Assembly: GCF_024347595.1 (NCBI RefSeq)
Contig: NZ_AP025506.1
Location: 1,364,001 to 1,428,000, forward strand
Reading direction: 5' to 3'
DNA length: 64,000 nucleotides
Source: Vibrio pomeroyi
Lineage (GTDB): Bacteria; Pseudomonadota; Gammaproteobacteria; Enterobacterales; Vibrionaceae
Shown: positions 1 to 7,331 of the stretch, piece after piece
How the letters are laid out: the number at the start of each line of letters is the position of its first letter
How positions within the stretch are numbered: the stretch's first letter is position 1
Position numbers and translations under genes: made by a program
The notes under the pieces: generated by a model
Told to the model about the DNA's origin: nothing
What the model saw: the letters and a program-made list of their open reading frames with translations, nothing else
Database searches by the model: none

Positions 1-1
1 G

Positions 2-1012
2 GTAGGTAGCTTTAGGGACACTACCGATAAGTGGCTAACACAGCGTTTGGCGGCTGACCTCTATATTTACCCAACCAACAATGCGGCGGCTCGTATGAGT
101 AGTTGGCTATCAGAACAGCCTGAAGTTGATTCTGTTTGGTGGCGTTGGGAGAAAGATGTCGCTTCTCCAGTAGGCAGTATTCAAGTGGTGAGTACGGGAC
201 CTTCTGAAGGCGAACTAGAAGCGCTAACGATTAAACTCGGTATTCCAAATTACTGGTATCACTTACACCATTCTAAAGGTGTGTTGATCAGCGAATCGAT
301 GTCTCTCAAGCTGGGTATTCGCCCGGGAGACTATATTGACCTCTATGACAACCTAGGCTCCGGTTGGCAAGTTGTGGGCGTTTATTACGATTATGGTAAC
401 CCTTACCATCAAGTGATGATGTCACACCGAAACTGGCTATACGGTTTTGCTGGGCGAGGCAATGTTGGCCTTGGCGTGATACTCAAAGATGATGTCAATT
501 CAATCGGTCTTAGAAGCCGATTGGAAAGCGTATTCAGGCTCGGATCTGAACGTATCTTTGATAACAACAATATTCACAGCCAAGCGATGCGGGTATTTGA
601 TAGAACGTTCGCGATTGCAGATACGCTAGGCAACATCACTTTGGTTATAGCTGTGTTCGGTATCTTCTTTGCAACTGTTGCGGGTGAAGTATCGCGGCAA
701 AGGCATATCTCGCTGCAGCGCTGTTTAGGTGTCTCTGCGAAAGAGCTGATTCTGACAGGCAGTTTACAACTGTTTGTGTTTGGACTTATTTCCTCTTTAA
801 TCGCGATTCCGCTTGGCTTAGCGTTAGCGAGCTTGATCGTTGATATCGTTATCAAGCAGTCTTTTGGGTGGTCACTCGAGTTACAAGTGCTTCCTTGGGA
901 CTATTTAGAGACATTTGCTTGGGCAATGGCAGCATTGATGCTAGCTGGTGCTTTACCAGTGATGAGAATGATTCGGAACACGCCGATGAAGTCACTGAGG
1001 GATGCCCTTTAA
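2..1012 (+). CDS. ABC transporter permease, FtsX-like (5' partial)
   Basis: The reading frame is open from base 2, so the gene begins before the window; a TTG at 47 is only an internal codon. The visible part starts with an extracytoplasmic domain of roughly 200 residues. Three hydrophobic segments follow, around NITLVIAVFGIFFATVAG, LQLFVFGLISSLIAIPLG and FAWAMAALMLAGALPVMR, and the end has the FtsX/MacB-type pattern SRQRHISLQRCLGVSAKELIL and RNTPMKSLRDAL. FtsX-family permeases pair with an ABC ATPase, which should lie upstream outside the window. The AttH-like gene follows immediately, suggesting one operon. The transported substrate cannot be told from sequence. Confidence 0.85.
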   Translation, partial: VGSFRDTTDKWLTQRLAADLYIYPTNNAAARMSSWLSEQPEVDSVWWRWEKDVASPVGSIQVVSTGPSEGELEALTIKLGIPNYWYHLHHSKGVLISESMSLKLGIRPGDYIDLYDNLGSGWQVVGVYYDYGNPYHQVMMSHRNWLYGFAGRGNVGLGVILKDDVNSIGLRSRLESVFRLGSERIFDNNNIHSQAMRVFDRTFAIADTLGNITLVIAVFGIFFATVAGEVSRQRHISLQRCLGVSAKELILTGSLQLFVFGLISSLIAIPLGLALASLIVDIVIKQSFGWSLELQVLPWDYLETFAWAMAALMLAGALPVMRMIRNTPMKSLRDAL

Positions 1013-1013
1013 T

Positions 1014-2150
1014 ATGTTTCTACGGAATAGCTCAACCAAGTTAAGACAGCGAATTTTGTCTTCTCTATTGTTAATCAGTTTCTTCGGCATCTTTTTGAGT
1101 GTTTGGGGTTACTACTCCTATTTCATCGACCCTGGCGAAAAAGGGGTCAATGAGGTGAACTCTGTTTTGGTAAGTGAACACTTCAACGTGTTTGAACCTG
1201 TGTTGCCAGACCGTAACGTTTCGCTACCACAAGATTTCAAGTTTCATCCGGAGTTTCAGCACGAATGGTGGCACTACTTTGCGTCTTTGAAAGGGGACGA
1301 TGGCAAAGACTATTCGGTTCAGTGGAGCTTTTTCCGTATCGCGACAGACGAACGTGAAACGCCCGGATGGCAGAGTCCACAAGTCTATATCTCAAACGTG
1401 GTGGTCTCTTCCAAATCTAAAGTATGGAAAGAGCAGCGCATGGCTCGTGGTGGCATTGGCCAAGCGGGAATGACCAATCGTCCGTTTAGAATTTGGATTG
1501 ATAATTGGAATTGGCGTTCGCTGGGTAACACGCCGTTTCCTGGTCGCCTGCAAGTACAAACGGATACGTTCGGTCTCCAATTAGATACAGTGGCGAAAGG
1601 GCCATATGTACTTAATGGGGAAAACGGCTATCAGAAAAAGCACGATTTACTACCTGTTGCATCTTATAACTTCAGCGCGCCGTTCTTATCATTGAGTGGC
1701 GTATTGAATCTCGACGGTGTCGCCAAGGAAGTTGAAGGCACAGCGTGGGTACATAAAGAGTGGGGCAGTGGTTTACTCGGAGTGGGTCAACAAGGTTGGG
1801 ATTGGTTTGTATTCAATCTTGATGATGGTACAGCGCTGAGCATTAATCGCTATCGTCATAATCAACAGTTGCCTTATGTGTTCGGCACTTTAGCGACTCG
1901 TTCCGGTAAGGTATACCAACTGACCGAAGCCGATATTTCGATTCAGCCTTTGCAAAACACAACCTTGATGAATGGTCGACGAATGCCACTTCAGTGGATC
2001 ATTAACGTGCCCAAGCATGATATCAACCTGACTACGCGTATTATACGTAGGGATATGTGGCTTCCATTTGTCATACCATATTGGGAAGGGCCAATTAAGG
2101 CGAGCGGGAGCCATGAGGCGACCGGCTTTATGCAGCTCACTGGTTACTAA
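1014..2150 (+). CDS. AttH / carotenoid 1,2-hydratase-like lipocalin-fold protein
   Basis: A 378-residue protein with an N-terminal membrane anchor or signal (RILSSLLLISFFGIFLSVWG) and an exported body. The motifs HEWWHYFASL near residue 85 and AWVHKEWGSGLLG near 245 are typical of the AttH/CrtC family, whose members have a double lipocalin fold. The enzymatic role here is unknown; a carotenoid activity should not be assumed. An in-frame ATG at 1002 overlaps the permease gene, but its only Shine-Dalgarno-like sequence (TGAGGG) abuts it. ATG 1014 lies one base after the permease stop and fits better, though this choice is not secure. The gene is probably the last of the ABC operon and is followed by a terminator. 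Confidence 0.75.
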   Translation: MFLRNSSTKLRQRILSSLLLISFFGIFLSVWGYYSYFIDPGEKGVNEVNSVLVSEHFNVFEPVLPDRNVSLPQDFKFHPEFQHEWWHYFASLKGDDGKDYSVQWSFFRIATDERETPGWQSPQVYISNVVVSSKSKVWKEQRMARGGIGQAGMTNRPFRIWIDNWNWRSLGNTPFPGRLQVQTDTFGLQLDTVAKGPYVLNGENGYQKKHDLLPVASYNFSAPFLSLSGVLNLDGVAKEVEGTAWVHKEWGSGLLGVGQQGWDWFVFNLDDGTALSINRYRHNQQLPYVFGTLATRSGKVYQLTEADISIQPLQNTTLMNGRRMPLQWIINVPKHDINLTTRIIRRDMWLPFVIPYWEGPIKASGSHEATGFMQLTGY

Positions 2151-2157
2151 ACTTCAC

Positions 2158-2187
2158 CTAAGGCTATCATTTGATAGCCTTTTTTTG
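2158..2187 (+). terminator. Rho-independent terminator after the AttH-like gene
   Basis: The arms AGGCTATCA and TGATAGCCT form a near-perfect hairpin directly followed by seven T residues, a few bases after the stop codon at 2150. Confidence 0.85.
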
Positions 2188-2425
2188 TGCCATCCACTTT
2201 ACTCTGCATGTAATGAATTCTGCATACAGGTTCGATGATCTCATCTATACTTAATTTATGGTGCATAACAACTTTATGGAATATACGACGTATTGTTTAG
2301 TATTTGTAGGAAAAACCGAAGTTAAACATCCAAAGAAGTGATTATCTATCGATAAAGCTTGGATATAAACTCGTGGTTATTCTTTGTTATTCGTTTATTT
2401 AAATAATAAATATAAGGGCGAAATC

Positions 2426-3589
2426 ATGACCGACGTCATCCGTGACTTCTTTAAAATGGAATCTGCTGGCGGCATCATCCTAGTAATCGCTGCGGCGATC
2501 GCAATGTTTGTAGCAAACTCACCACTGAACGAAATGTACCAAGGTGTACTTCACAGTTACGTTCTTGGTATGTCTGTGTCTCACTGGATTAACGATGGCT
2601 TAATGGCTGTCTTCTTCCTTCTAATCGGCTTAGAAGTTAAACGTGAGCTTTTAGAAGGCGCATTAAAGTCTAAAGAGACTGCAATCTTCCCAGCTATCGC
2701 AGCTGTGGGTGGTATGCTAGCTCCTGCACTAATTTACGTGCTATTTAACTCAAGTAACCCTGAAGCGCTTCAAGGTTGGGCTATCCCGGCAGCAACAGAT
2801 ATCGCATTCGCATTGGGTATCATGGCACTTCTTGGTAACCGTGTACCAGTAAGCTTGAAAGTGTTCCTACTGGCTCTAGCAATTATCGATGACCTAGGTG
2901 TTGTTGTTATCATTGCATTGTTCTACTCAGGTGACTTATCTACGCTTGCACTAACGGTTGGCTTTATCGCGACTGGTGTATTGTTCATGCTAAACAACAA
3001 GCATGTAACTAAGCTAAGTGTTTACCTCATTGTTGGTGCAATTCTGTGGTTCGCAGTATTGAAGTCTGGTGTTCACGCAACGCTAGCAGGTGTAGTAATT
3101 GGTTTTGCTATCCCACTGAAAGGTAATAAAGGGGAACATTCTCCGCTGAAACACCTAGAACATGCTCTGCACCCATACGTCGCTTTTGCAATCTTGCCTA
3201 TCTTTGCATTTGCAAACGCTGGTATCTCGCTAGAAGGTATCTCAATTTCAAACCTAACTGGCATGCTACCGCTTGGTATTGCTATGGGTCTATTGGTTGG
3301 TAAGCCACTGGGTATCTTCCTATTCAGCTGGGGTGCTGTGAAAACAGGTATAGCTAAACTTCCTGAAGGTGTGAACTTCATGAACATCTTCGCAGTGTCT
3401 GTGCTGTGTGGTATTGGCTTTACAATGTCTATCTTCATCTCTTCATTGGCATTTGGTCCAACGAACGCAGATTTTGATACACTCGCTCGTCTAGGTATCC
3501 TGATGGGGTCAACGACAGCAGCAATCCTGGGTTACTTCCTGCTAAGTATTTCTTTACCGAAAACTAAGCACCAAGAAGTAAAACTATAA
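2426..3589 (+). CDS. nhaA: Na+/H+ antiporter NhaA
   Basis: A 387-residue inner-membrane antiporter of the NhaA family, exchanging cytoplasmic Na+ for external H+ for salt and pH homeostasis. The start [17 protein letters not shown] matches the family N-terminus. The ATG at 2426 is preceded by AAGGGCG; an upstream non-ATG extension to 2384 is unlikely. Diagnostic residues are present: [12 protein letters not shown] holds the Thr-Asp pair of the fourth helix, and [12 protein letters not shown] holds the Asp-Asp ion-binding pair of the fifth. Length and about 12 membrane segments agree with the family. The gene appears monocistronic, between two terminators. No nhaR is adjacent. Confidence 0.96.
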   Translation: MTDVIRDFFKMESAGGIILVIAAAIAMFVANSPLNEMYQGVLHSYVLGMSVSHWINDGLMAVFFLLIGLEVKRELLEGALKSKETAIFPAIAAVGGMLAPALIYVLFNSSNPEALQGWAIPAATDIAFALGIMALLGNRVPVSLKVFLLALAIIDDLGVVVIIALFYSGDLSTLALTVGFIATGVLFMLNNKHVTKLSVYLIVGAILWFAVLKSGVHATLAGVVIGFAIPLKGNKGEHSPLKHLEHALHPYVAFAILPIFAFANAGISLEGISISNLTGMLPLGIAMGLLVGKPLGIFLFSWGAVKTGIAKLPEGVNFMNIFAVSVLCGIGFTMSIFISSLAFGPTNADFDTLARLGILMGSTTAAILGYFLLSISLPKTKHQEVKL

Positions 3590-3705
3590 TCGGTAGTAGG
3601 CTCGCTAAATTAAATAGGGAGTCTACTGACTGAGTAACAAGCTAGTTCCCGAGTAGCAAGAAACGTCACAGAGTCGTCCCCTCGATTCATGTGACGACAA
3701 AGAAC

Positions 3706-3743
3706 AAAAAAGCCGTGATGGGCAACCCTATCACGGCTTTATT
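3706..3743. terminator. Bidirectional terminator between nhaA and the OmpA-like gene
   Basis: The arms AGCCGTGAT and ATCACGGCT, with inner GGG/CCC pairing, are flanked by A-rich sequence on the left and a short T-run on the right. It lies between convergent genes and can serve both. Confidence 0.75.
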
Positions 3744-3820
3744 GATCTTACGGTTTGCTAGTTAGCAATCTAGTAGGTCATTTTTAATACCAACCTCATC
3801 AGCATGGTGACGATGTCACG

Positions 3821-4429
3821 CTACTTTTTAAGCGTGGTAAATATGGTCCACTCTTCGACGATTTGCTCACTTAGGCCGACAACCGTTGCTGTTACTCGTC
3901 GGTTTAGTGCATGGGAAGTTGCATCATCGCCTTCGCTCTCTAATCGCTCTTCACCGTAACCGACAACTCTTACTCGACTTGGGTCGATACCATTCGATAG
4001 TAGTTCATCTTCAACGTGGTGAGCGCGTTTCTTTGATAGCTCCAAATTGTATTCACTCGCTCCGACTTTACTGGCATAGCCCTGAATCTCAATCGAAGCG
4101 CTTTGGTAGGTTTCTAGGAACTCAGCCATAGTGGTGATTTGATCAGAGAATATCGGGTTAACTTCAAATGAGTCATTGGCAAACAGGATGTTCAACTGTC
4201 TGACTTCTTGCGAGCTAACCGTTTCGCCACAACCTTCATTATCAACCAGAGATGATTCAGGTGTGCCAGGGCAGGTGTCTCGAGCATTGACCACGCCATC
4301 GTTATCATCGTCTTGCAGATCTGAAATCTGCGACGCTTCAGGTGTCTCAATATATTCTTCTTCCTGTTGGCTAGAGCAGGCTAGCAAGGTCATTGTCAAT
4401 GCAGGAAGTAGTAAGTAAGTTATCTTCAT
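3821..4429 (-). CDS. OmpA-family outer-membrane lipoprotein
   Basis: A 202-residue protein. MKITYLLLPALTMTLLACSS is a lipoprotein signal with lipobox LLAC. A short acidic, calcium-binding-like segment (DDDNDGVVNARDTCPGT) of thrombospondin type-3 kind follows, then a C-terminal OmpA/MotB domain (about residues 85-190). In that domain, YNLELSKKRAHHVEDEL keeps the arginine used for peptidoglycan binding, while the usual GHTD is GYAS, so the aspartate that contacts diaminopimelate is replaced. ATG 4429 is chosen because it gives the signal peptide; a longer frame to 4456 overlaps the upstream gene. It begins two bases after the TolC-type gene, so the two form an operon. OmpA-TolC pairs often accompany type I secretion of large adhesins, but no ABC or membrane-fusion gene is adjacent. 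Confidence 0.85.
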   Translation of the reverse strand: MKITYLLLPALTMTLLACSSQQEEEYIETPEASQISDLQDDDNDGVVNARDTCPGTPESSLVDNEGCGETVSSQEVRQLNILFANDSFEVNPIFSDQITTMAEFLETYQSASIEIQGYASKVGASEYNLELSKKRAHHVEDELLSNGIDPSRVRVVGYGEERLESEGDDATSHALNRRVTATVVGLSEQIVEEWTIFTTLKK

Positions 4430-4431
4430 GA

Positions 4432-5739
4432 TTAATACTCCACGGCCGTTGTCCACTCGTCAGGGATGTCGACTAGCAGAGCGTTCAATAGAGAACCTGT
4501 CGCGTTCATTACACGGTATTTCGCGTACTGTTCAGCGTAATGCGCATCTAAGTAATCTTTACGAGCTTCAAACAATTCATTTTCGGTGTTGAGTAAATCT
4601 AGAAGCGTACGTTTACCGATTCGATATTGTTTTTCATAAGCGATAACGGTCTCTGACGCAGAATCTACGTGATCAGATAAGAAGTTCTTTTGTTGTAACG
4701 TAAGATCCAATGCACTCCAAGAGAGGCGCAGTCCTTCTTCAACTTGTCTATAAGCACGATCTCTCAGATCCTTTGCTTTATTGAGTTGATAAGCCGCAGC
4801 TTCTGAGTTTGCACTGTCAGTGCCACCGTTGTAGAGGTTGTATCTCATTCGTAGCATTGCCAGTGTTTCTTGGCTCGAACCTTCATCGCCACCCGCATCA
4901 TCACGCCATGACTGAGAGGCTTCAATAGAGAAGGTCGGGTAATTAACACCTTTTGATTGTTTGTATTGGAAGTGCGCGGAATCAACATCTGCAGTAGCGA
5001 CCTTGATGACAGGGTGCTGGTCTAGTGCATCAACAAGGGCATCTGATAATGACAGAGGAATCATCGAAATATCGGCTCTTGGGTAAACTAAGCCTAGTGG
5101 TTCTTGACCTACTATTCGTCTAAATTGGGTATGGGTATCGATTAAATTGTTTTGAGCGGCTAATAAGTTGCCGTGCGCTTTTGCAATCCTAGCTTCTACT
5201 TGAGACACATCTGCGGTTGATCCTATCCCTGAGACAGCACGCTTTTTGATGTCTTTATAGATTTTCTTGTGGATAGCAAGGTTACTTTCCGAAAGGGCTA
5301 AAACTTCAGTTGCTTTGACGGCGTCTAAGTAGATCTGAGTGACCTCTAGCGCTTTATCTTCAGCATCCGCTAACAGTTGTAAGCGAACCGATTCTGCTTC
5401 TGCGGCAGTACGATCAATGTCGTTGAGAGTCGATGAACCATCCCACAGCAACTGAGTGAGGGATATCGTTGCTTCCTTTCGTGTTAAGTCTGTATCTGGG
5501 CCATTGTTTGGTGCAGGGTTTATACCTTCGTAGCCAATACCGGCATCAAGGTCGATGCTTGGTCTATACGCACCGCCAGCGGCGTCATTACGTTTTTGGA
5601 CACTCACAAACTCATTAAAGATACTTTTGATTTCAGGGTTTGTTGCCAAGGTAATGGCGACGGCCTGTTCCAAAGTTTGAGCAGAGAGTGTAGTTGCAAC
5701 GACTAAGCAACACATGATGGATAATTTAAACAGTCTCAA
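4432..5739 (-). CDS. TolC-family outer-membrane efflux/secretion channel
   Basis: A 435-residue outer-membrane channel of the TolC family, with signal peptide MRLFKLSIMCCLVVATTLSA. Two homologous halves, each with long alpha-helical hairpins, begin at LEQAVAITLATNPEI (about residue 23) and around LSDALVDALDQHPVI (about 225). The length is usual for type I secretion channels of the TolC/LapE type. It would span the outer membrane and form the exit duct for an ABC-driven secretion or efflux complex. The downstream OmpA-like lipoprotein begins two bases after its stop, indicating co-transcription. The inner-membrane partners are not in this window, so the cargo is unknown. Confidence 0.88.
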   Translation of the reverse strand: MRLFKLSIMCCLVVATTLSAQTLEQAVAITLATNPEIKSIFNEFVSVQKRNDAAGGAYRPSIDLDAGIGYEGINPAPNNGPDTDLTRKEATISLTQLLWDGSSTLNDIDRTAAEAESVRLQLLADAEDKALEVTQIYLDAVKATEVLALSESNLAIHKKIYKDIKKRAVSGIGSTADVSQVEARIAKAHGNLLAAQNNLIDTHTQFRRIVGQEPLGLVYPRADISMIPLSLSDALVDALDQHPVIKVATADVDSAHFQYKQSKGVNYPTFSIEASQSWRDDAGGDEGSSQETLAMLRMRYNLYNGGTDSANSEAAAYQLNKAKDLRDRAYRQVEEGLRLSWSALDLTLQQKNFLSDHVDSASETVIAYEKQYRIGKRTLLDLLNTENELFEARKDYLDAHYAEQYAKYRVMNATGSLLNALLVDIPDEWTTAVEY

Positions 5740-6303
5740 AGTAGGTCTCCTTCTACTTTTAATGTCCCTACCTTTCCCTAACTTGCGTTTAACTTCCTAA
5801 TTGAGAAAGGGTATTAAACGAAGCTTAGGACATATGGACAAAAATGCTAAGTTTATGGGCTTTATTTCGAAGGTAAGTCGCTATTGCTATTGATTAATTT
5901 GCTAATAGTCGAGGTCGGCAACTTTTGAGTGGATGATTTACGAAGTGGATTAAGGCCATTACTAAGCAAGTGTTCGCATAGGTGAGGATAGGGCGTGAGC
6001 TTGTTTGAAATGTCGATATCAACACTAAGAATGTGCCAAAAGTTTCAGCTCTATTTTGAGCGTTCTGGAAACAACATGTGAGATGAAACTTGGTGGTACT
6101 CTTAATGGTATAGAGACTAATGAATGGCCGGTAGAGTAAGAGGGAGCCCCTCTTGTATAGGCTTTGAGCCTTATCATTGTTAGGCAACCTGACAACTCTA
6201 ACGTCGTGCTATTTATAAACTACCTTTAGCCTTAGCGTGTACCAGTGAGTATATCGAGATACGTTCTCAATGAATGATTACTATTGGATATGCTCGTACT
6301 TGA
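5740..6303. other. Intergenic region, mostly unexplained
   Basis: Apart from the expected promoter of the TolC-type gene near 5740-5830, I see no convincing gene in these 560 bases. A minus-strand frame at 5894-6187 has an unnatural composition and no good ribosome binding site. The stretch may be a decayed gene or may hold an untranslated RNA. Confidence 0.5.
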
Positions 6304-6331
6304 ACATCAAAAAAAAGCCCAAACCAACGTG
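6304..6331 (-). terminator. Rho-independent terminator on the minus strand
   Basis: GCCCAAACC and GGTTTGGGC form a strong stem. On the minus strand it is followed by eight T residues, and no known minus-strand gene ends here. It therefore implies a short minus-strand transcript starting in the 6490-6600 region. Confidence 0.8.
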
Positions 6332-6422
6332 GTTTGGGCGGATACAAGTATAGGAGTTAATAAGGAAAATGCAGTAATTAAGAAAGCAGGGAGAAAAACA
6401 AGTTTGACGGCCTGTTAAACTT

Positions 6423-6488
6423 CTAAATACTCTGTTTTCTACATAATTTATGACCCTCCTTTTCAATTTCAGTTCCCAGAAAATTCAT
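6423..6488 (-). CDS. Candidate 21-residue small ORF
   Basis: The ATG at 6488 is preceded by AAAGGAAAAATTA, a good ribosome binding site. The frame encodes MNFLGTEIEKEGHKLCRKQS plus one isoleucine and then a stop. About 90 bases of further transcript lead to a strong terminator at 6304-6331, so a complete short transcription unit is present. I do not recognise the peptide. It could be a leader peptide, a small protein or a chance frame inside a small RNA. It runs opposite to the TetR gene and would share its promoter region. Confidence 0.4.
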   Translation of the reverse strand: MNFLGTEIEKEGHKLCRKQSI

Positions 6489-6547
6489 TAATTTTTCCTT
6501 TTTTTGTAAACACACGTCGATTCAATCGGTTAGTGCAGACTTTTATG

Positions 6548-6564
6548 AACTGGTACGACCAATT
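6548..6564. promoter_or_regulatory. FadR-type operator
   Basis: The 17 bases AACTGGTACGACCAATT closely match the enterobacterial FadR operator core CTGGTACGACCA, as known upstream of fadBA. The position, about 80 bases before the TetR gene of the fadE operon, fits repression by FadR that is relieved by long-chain acyl-CoA. Confidence 0.7.
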
Positions 6565-6646
6565 TGTGAAAATGTGATGTTGCTTGCTTGTTAAATAAAT
6601 GTACTAAGCGTATATTTCAAACAGTTGTTTAATACGAGTGATTGAA

Positions 6647-7276
6647 ATGGCACCAAGAAGTACAACCAAAGACAAAATCTTAGATGTGGCTGAAGGCTTA
6701 TTTGCTGAGCACGGTTTTAATGACACCTCTTTACGCACTATTACGGGTAAAGCCAATGTCAATCTTGCTTCAGTGAACTACCACTTTGGCGATAAGAAGA
6801 CTCTGGTTCGTGCCGTGTTAAATCGATACTTAGAAGCATTTATGCCAGCACTGCAAGACGCTTTAGTGAACTTAAACTTGAACGAAACGTATTCTATGAG
6901 TGACGTGTTTGAGTCTTTAAGACAACCACTAAGAGCACTTAACGATGTAAGGCCAAATGGTACGAGCCGATTTATGTTACTCATCGGTCGAGGCTATACG
7001 GATGTGCAAGGTCACTTGCGTTGGTTCATTACAACTCGCTACAGCGAAGTTTTGACTCTGTTTACCAGTTCAGTAATGAAAGCTAACCCGAACCTCACTC
7101 AAGAACAGTTATTTTGGCGATTGCACTTCACCCTAGGGACTTGTGTTTTCACCATGGCTTCCAGTCAGGCTCTCGTTGAAATCGCAGAGAATGATTACGG
7201 CAAGCGAATAGATGCCAAAGCAGTGGTCGATATTCTTATTCCATACTTGGCCGCTGGCATGTCAGCAGAAGAATAA
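6647..7276 (+). CDS. TetR/AcrR-family transcriptional regulator upstream of fadE
   Basis: A 209-residue TetR-family repressor. The N-terminal helix-turn-helix lies at about residues 8-55 (ILDVAEGLFAEHGFNDTSLR followed by NVNLASVNYHFGDKKTLV). The remaining helical part would be the ligand-binding and dimer domain. ATG 6647 was preferred over GTG 6638, which lacks a ribosome binding site. fadE starts 55 bases downstream on the same strand, so the pair is probably one operon under the FadR-type site. A fatty-acid or acyl-CoA ligand, as for PsrA-like regulators, is a reasonable inference from context but is not shown by sequence. Confidence 0.88.
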   Translation: MAPRSTTKDKILDVAEGLFAEHGFNDTSLRTITGKANVNLASVNYHFGDKKTLVRAVLNRYLEAFMPALQDALVNLNLNETYSMSDVFESLRQPLRALNDVRPNGTSRFMLLIGRGYTDVQGHLRWFITTRYSEVLTLFTSSVMKANPNLTQEQLFWRLHFTLGTCVFTMASSQALVEIAENDYGKRIDAKAVVDILIPYLAAGMSAEE

Positions 7277-7331
7277 AATAATAAAAAGCGAAACATTCAC
7301 AACCAAAATAGTGAACAAAAGGATCTGAACT

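Noticed and set aside
5894..6187. A 97-codon minus-strand frame
   Set aside because: Composition is unlike a Vibrio protein, it has no ribosome binding site and shows no recognisable motif.
6281..6466. A 61-codon minus-strand frame overlapping the terminator at 6304-6331
   Set aside because: It reads through a strong terminator and has no ribosome binding site at its ATG; the 21-codon frame starting at 6488 has a much better start.
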